37,780 nucleotides of DNA, taken from an uncultured Oscillospiraceae bacterium. Lineage in GTDB: Bacteria; Bacillota; Clostridia; Oscillospirales; Oscillospiraceae. The notes under the pieces are model-generated. The model made no database searches. It had not been told where the DNA came from and saw only the letters and a list, made by a program, of their open reading frames with translations. Where the stretch lies: positions 25,319 through 63,098 of the forward strand of contig CAJUOT010000011.1 in NCBI GenBank assembly GCA_910588135.1. Reading direction: 5' to 3'. This document shows positions 36,248 to 37,780 of the stretch, piece by piece (position 1 is the stretch's first letter; each line of letters starts with the position of its first letter). Both the position numbers and the translations under genes were made by a program.

Positions 36248-37657
36248 TCAGCCCTGGTATACCGCTTTGCAGGCGGCGTAAGTCATGTAGCAGTCCAGCT
36301 TGGACACCGTCTCGAAGGGGGAATGCATACTCAATACGGGAACGCCCGCGTCCAAGGTGTCGATGTTGCGGTTGGCCATGTAACAGGCCACGGTTCCGCC
36401 GCCGCCCTGGTCGGCCTTGCCCAGCTCGGCCATCTGCCACAGCACGCCCTTATCGTCCAGCAGGCGCCGGACGTAGGCCACCACCTCGGCCCCGGCGTCG
36501 GAGGCGCCGCCCTTGCCCCGGGAGCCGGTATACTTGCACAGGCCCACGCCATAGTTTACCTTGGCGGAGTTGTTCTTCTCGTACACCTCGGCAAAGTTGG
36601 GGTCGAAGGCCGCCGTCACATCGGTGGACAGGCAGAAGGATTTCTCCAGGCACACCCGCAGGGGAACCTTCTGGCTGGCGCACAGGTCGCCCACAAAGGT
36701 TTCAAAGAAGGCGGACTGCATCCCGCTGACGCCCTCGGAGCCGATCTCCTCCTTATCCGCCAGCACGCACACCGCGGTACGCACGGGTGCGCTTTCCAGG
36801 TCCAGCAGGGCCTTGAGCCCGGCGTAGGCGCACACCCGGTCGTCGTGGCCATAGGCCCCGATAAGGGTGCGGTCAAAACCGATGTCCACCGCGTTGAAGG
36901 CGGGGACGGCCTCAATCTCGGCGGAGATGAAGTCCGCCTCCCGGATTCCGTAGTGGTCGTACAGCATTTTCATTACTGCCAGCTTCACCCGGTCCTTGCC
37001 GTCGTCATCCTTGAGGGGGCGGCTGCCCACCAGAATGTTCAGGCTCTCGGCGGGGATGGCCTTGCCCAGGGGTTTCTTGGACTGGTCGGCGCCCAGGTGG
37101 GGCAGCAGGTCGTCGATGGTGAACAGAGGATCGCCGGGATGGGAGCCCACCGCCACGTTGACGATGGAGCCATCCTTCATGGCGACCACGCCCCGCAGTT
37201 CCAGAGGGATGGTCACCCACTGGTACTTGCGGATGCCGCCGTAGTAGTGGGTTTTGAGGAAGGCCAGCTCACTGTCCTCATAGAGGGGGGTGGGCTTCAG
37301 GTCCAGCCGGGGGCTGTCGATGTGGGAGGCAGTGATGGATACCCCCTGATCCAGCGGCGCGGAGCCGATGACAGCCAGATGGATCCCCTTGCCCCGGTTC
37401 ACCCGGTACACCTTGGCGCCGGCCTGGAGCTCCATGCCCCGCTCCAGGGGGACGAAACCGGCGGCTTCAGCCAGCTCCACTGCGTAGTCCACGCAGTCCC
37501 GCTCCGTCTTGCCCCGGTCCAGGAAGGACTTGTACCCCTCGCAGTAGTCAAAGACAGCCCGCTCGGTGGCCTCATCCACCACGTCCCAGCCGTTCTTCCG
37601 CTCGTTCAGCAGCGCCTCCCGCAGCTGCTGGCCCGGTGTCTTTTCTTTTTCTTCCAT
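36248..37657 (-). CDS. M18-family aminopeptidase
   Basis: A 469-residue zinc aminopeptidase of family M18 (aspartyl aminopeptidase type), cytoplasmic. Metal-ligand motifs are Thr-Ala-Ser-His-Ile-Asp-Ser-Pro-Arg (His at about 112), Asp-Lys-Glu-Glu-Ile-Gly-Ser-Glu-Gly with the catalytic and metal-binding Glu pair near 305, and Ser-Met-His-Ser-Pro-Phe-Glu near the C-terminus. Gly-Ala-Tyr-Gly-His-Asp-Asp-Arg in the middle also belongs to the family. ATG 37657 follows AGGAGG at 37667-37672, right after the stop of the upstream gene, so the two may share a transcript. The perfect hairpin downstream ends the unit. Confidence 0.94.
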   Translation of the reverse strand: MEEKEKTPGQQLREALLNERKNGWDVVDEATERAVFDYCEGYKSFLDRGKTERDCVDYAVELAEAAGFVPLERGMELQAGAKVYRVNRGKGIHLAVIGSAPLDQGVSITASHIDSPRLDLKPTPLYEDSELAFLKTHYYGGIRKYQWVTIPLELRGVVAMKDGSIVNVAVGSHPGDPLFTIDDLLPHLGADQSKKPLGKAIPAESLNILVGSRPLKDDDGKDRVKLAVMKMLYDHYGIREADFISAEIEAVPAFNAVDIGFDRTLIGAYGHDDRVCAYAGLKALLDLESAPVRTAVCVLADKEEIGSEGVSGMQSAFFETFVGDLCASQKVPLRVCLEKSFCLSTDVTAAFDPNFAEVYEKNNSAKVNYGVGLCKYTGSRGKGGASDAGAEVVAYVRRLLDDKGVLWQMAELGKADQGGGGTVACYMANRNIDTLDAGVPVLSMHSPFETVSKLDCYMTYAACKAVYQG

Positions 37658-37672
37658 ATCATTGATTCCTCC

Positions 37673-37780
37673 TTAGAATAAGATTTGCTTGAACAGTGCC
37701 CGCGCTTTGGCCTCAAACTCCTCCCGGCCCCCGTCATTGCGCAGGGTATGGGTACACCGTTCCTCGAACCAGCCGGACGG
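37673..37780 (-). CDS. C-terminal end of a protein, possibly dephospho-CoA kinase
   Basis: The last 35 codons of a minus-strand gene that begins beyond the window; its TAA lies at 37675-37673, next to the M18 ribosome site. The visible sequence has Trp-Phe-Glu-Glu-Arg-Cys-Thr-His-Thr-Leu-Arg-Asn-Asp-Gly-Gly, then an acidic helix. An Arg-Cys followed by Leu-x-Asn-x-Gly at the end is common in CoaE, so that is my best guess, made on little evidence. Confidence 0.5.
   Translation of the reverse strand, partial: PSGWFEERCTHTLRNDGGREEFEAKARALFKQILF

Noticed and set aside
35483..37681. A 732-codon plus-strand frame opposite the aminopeptidase and protease genes
   Set aside because: Both minus-strand genes show full catalytic motifs and ribosome sites; the antisense product is compositionally odd and spans two genes and a terminator.

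Overview
This window is a GC-rich chromosomal segment from a spore-forming member of the Clostridia. The complete spoIIIA operon, a split sigK gene, an Asp23/Gls24 protein and two BlaI/BlaR1 pairs fit a gut Oscillospiraceae-type organism (Flavonifractor or Lawsonibacter-like). That placement is inferred from gene content and composition, not from a search.

Layout. (1) 1-2400: end of an unrecognised gene, a palindromic repeat, a three-gene operon of small proteins on the minus strand and a YfcE-type phosphodiesterase. (2) 2400-4690: a strong promoter, a leader of about 490 nt with two c-di-GMP-I (GEMM) riboswitch aptamers in tandem, and a secreted SLH-domain surface protein. (3) 4690-9740: a sigma-E-type promoter and spoIIIAA-AH, with a near-consensus parS site between spoIIIAG and spoIIIAH. 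(4) 9740-12380: an ECF-type sigma factor with a membrane partner, then an Asp23/Gls24 protein. (5) 12420-14550: an RloA/RloB (AbiL-like) defence pair whose rloB is frameshifted. (6) 14560-20980: two convergent BlaI-BlaR1 systems, each with its own paired palindromic operators. (7) 21106-29087: sigK on the minus strand, interrupted by a 7,256-bp skin-type element. (8) 29237-37780: an FlK-like thioesterase, a CsoR-copA copper operon, a membrane protein, a GNAT enzyme, an RluA-family synthase, a CatB/Vat-like acetyltransferase, a ClpP-fold protease (TepA-like), an M18 aminopeptidase and the end of a possible coaE.

The main discovery is the skin element. The sigK 5' part (28881-29087, ending in His-Ile-Val-Lys-Lys) and 3' part (21142-21636, continuing Tyr-Tyr-Thr-Pro-Asn-Gly) share the six-base core AAAAAG. 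Joining them at this core restores a continuous 229-codon sigma factor. The element carries a SpoIVCA-like large serine recombinase, a 57-codon gene translationally coupled to it, and on the opposite strand a cargo cluster: a winged-helix protein, a two-helix membrane protein, a membrane-anchored TPR protein and a SIR2-TPR protein with its own promoter. SIR2 domains are NADases in many phage-defence systems, so this cluster may be an undescribed defence or NAD-depletion system housed inside a sporulation-controlled element. That functional reading is inference.
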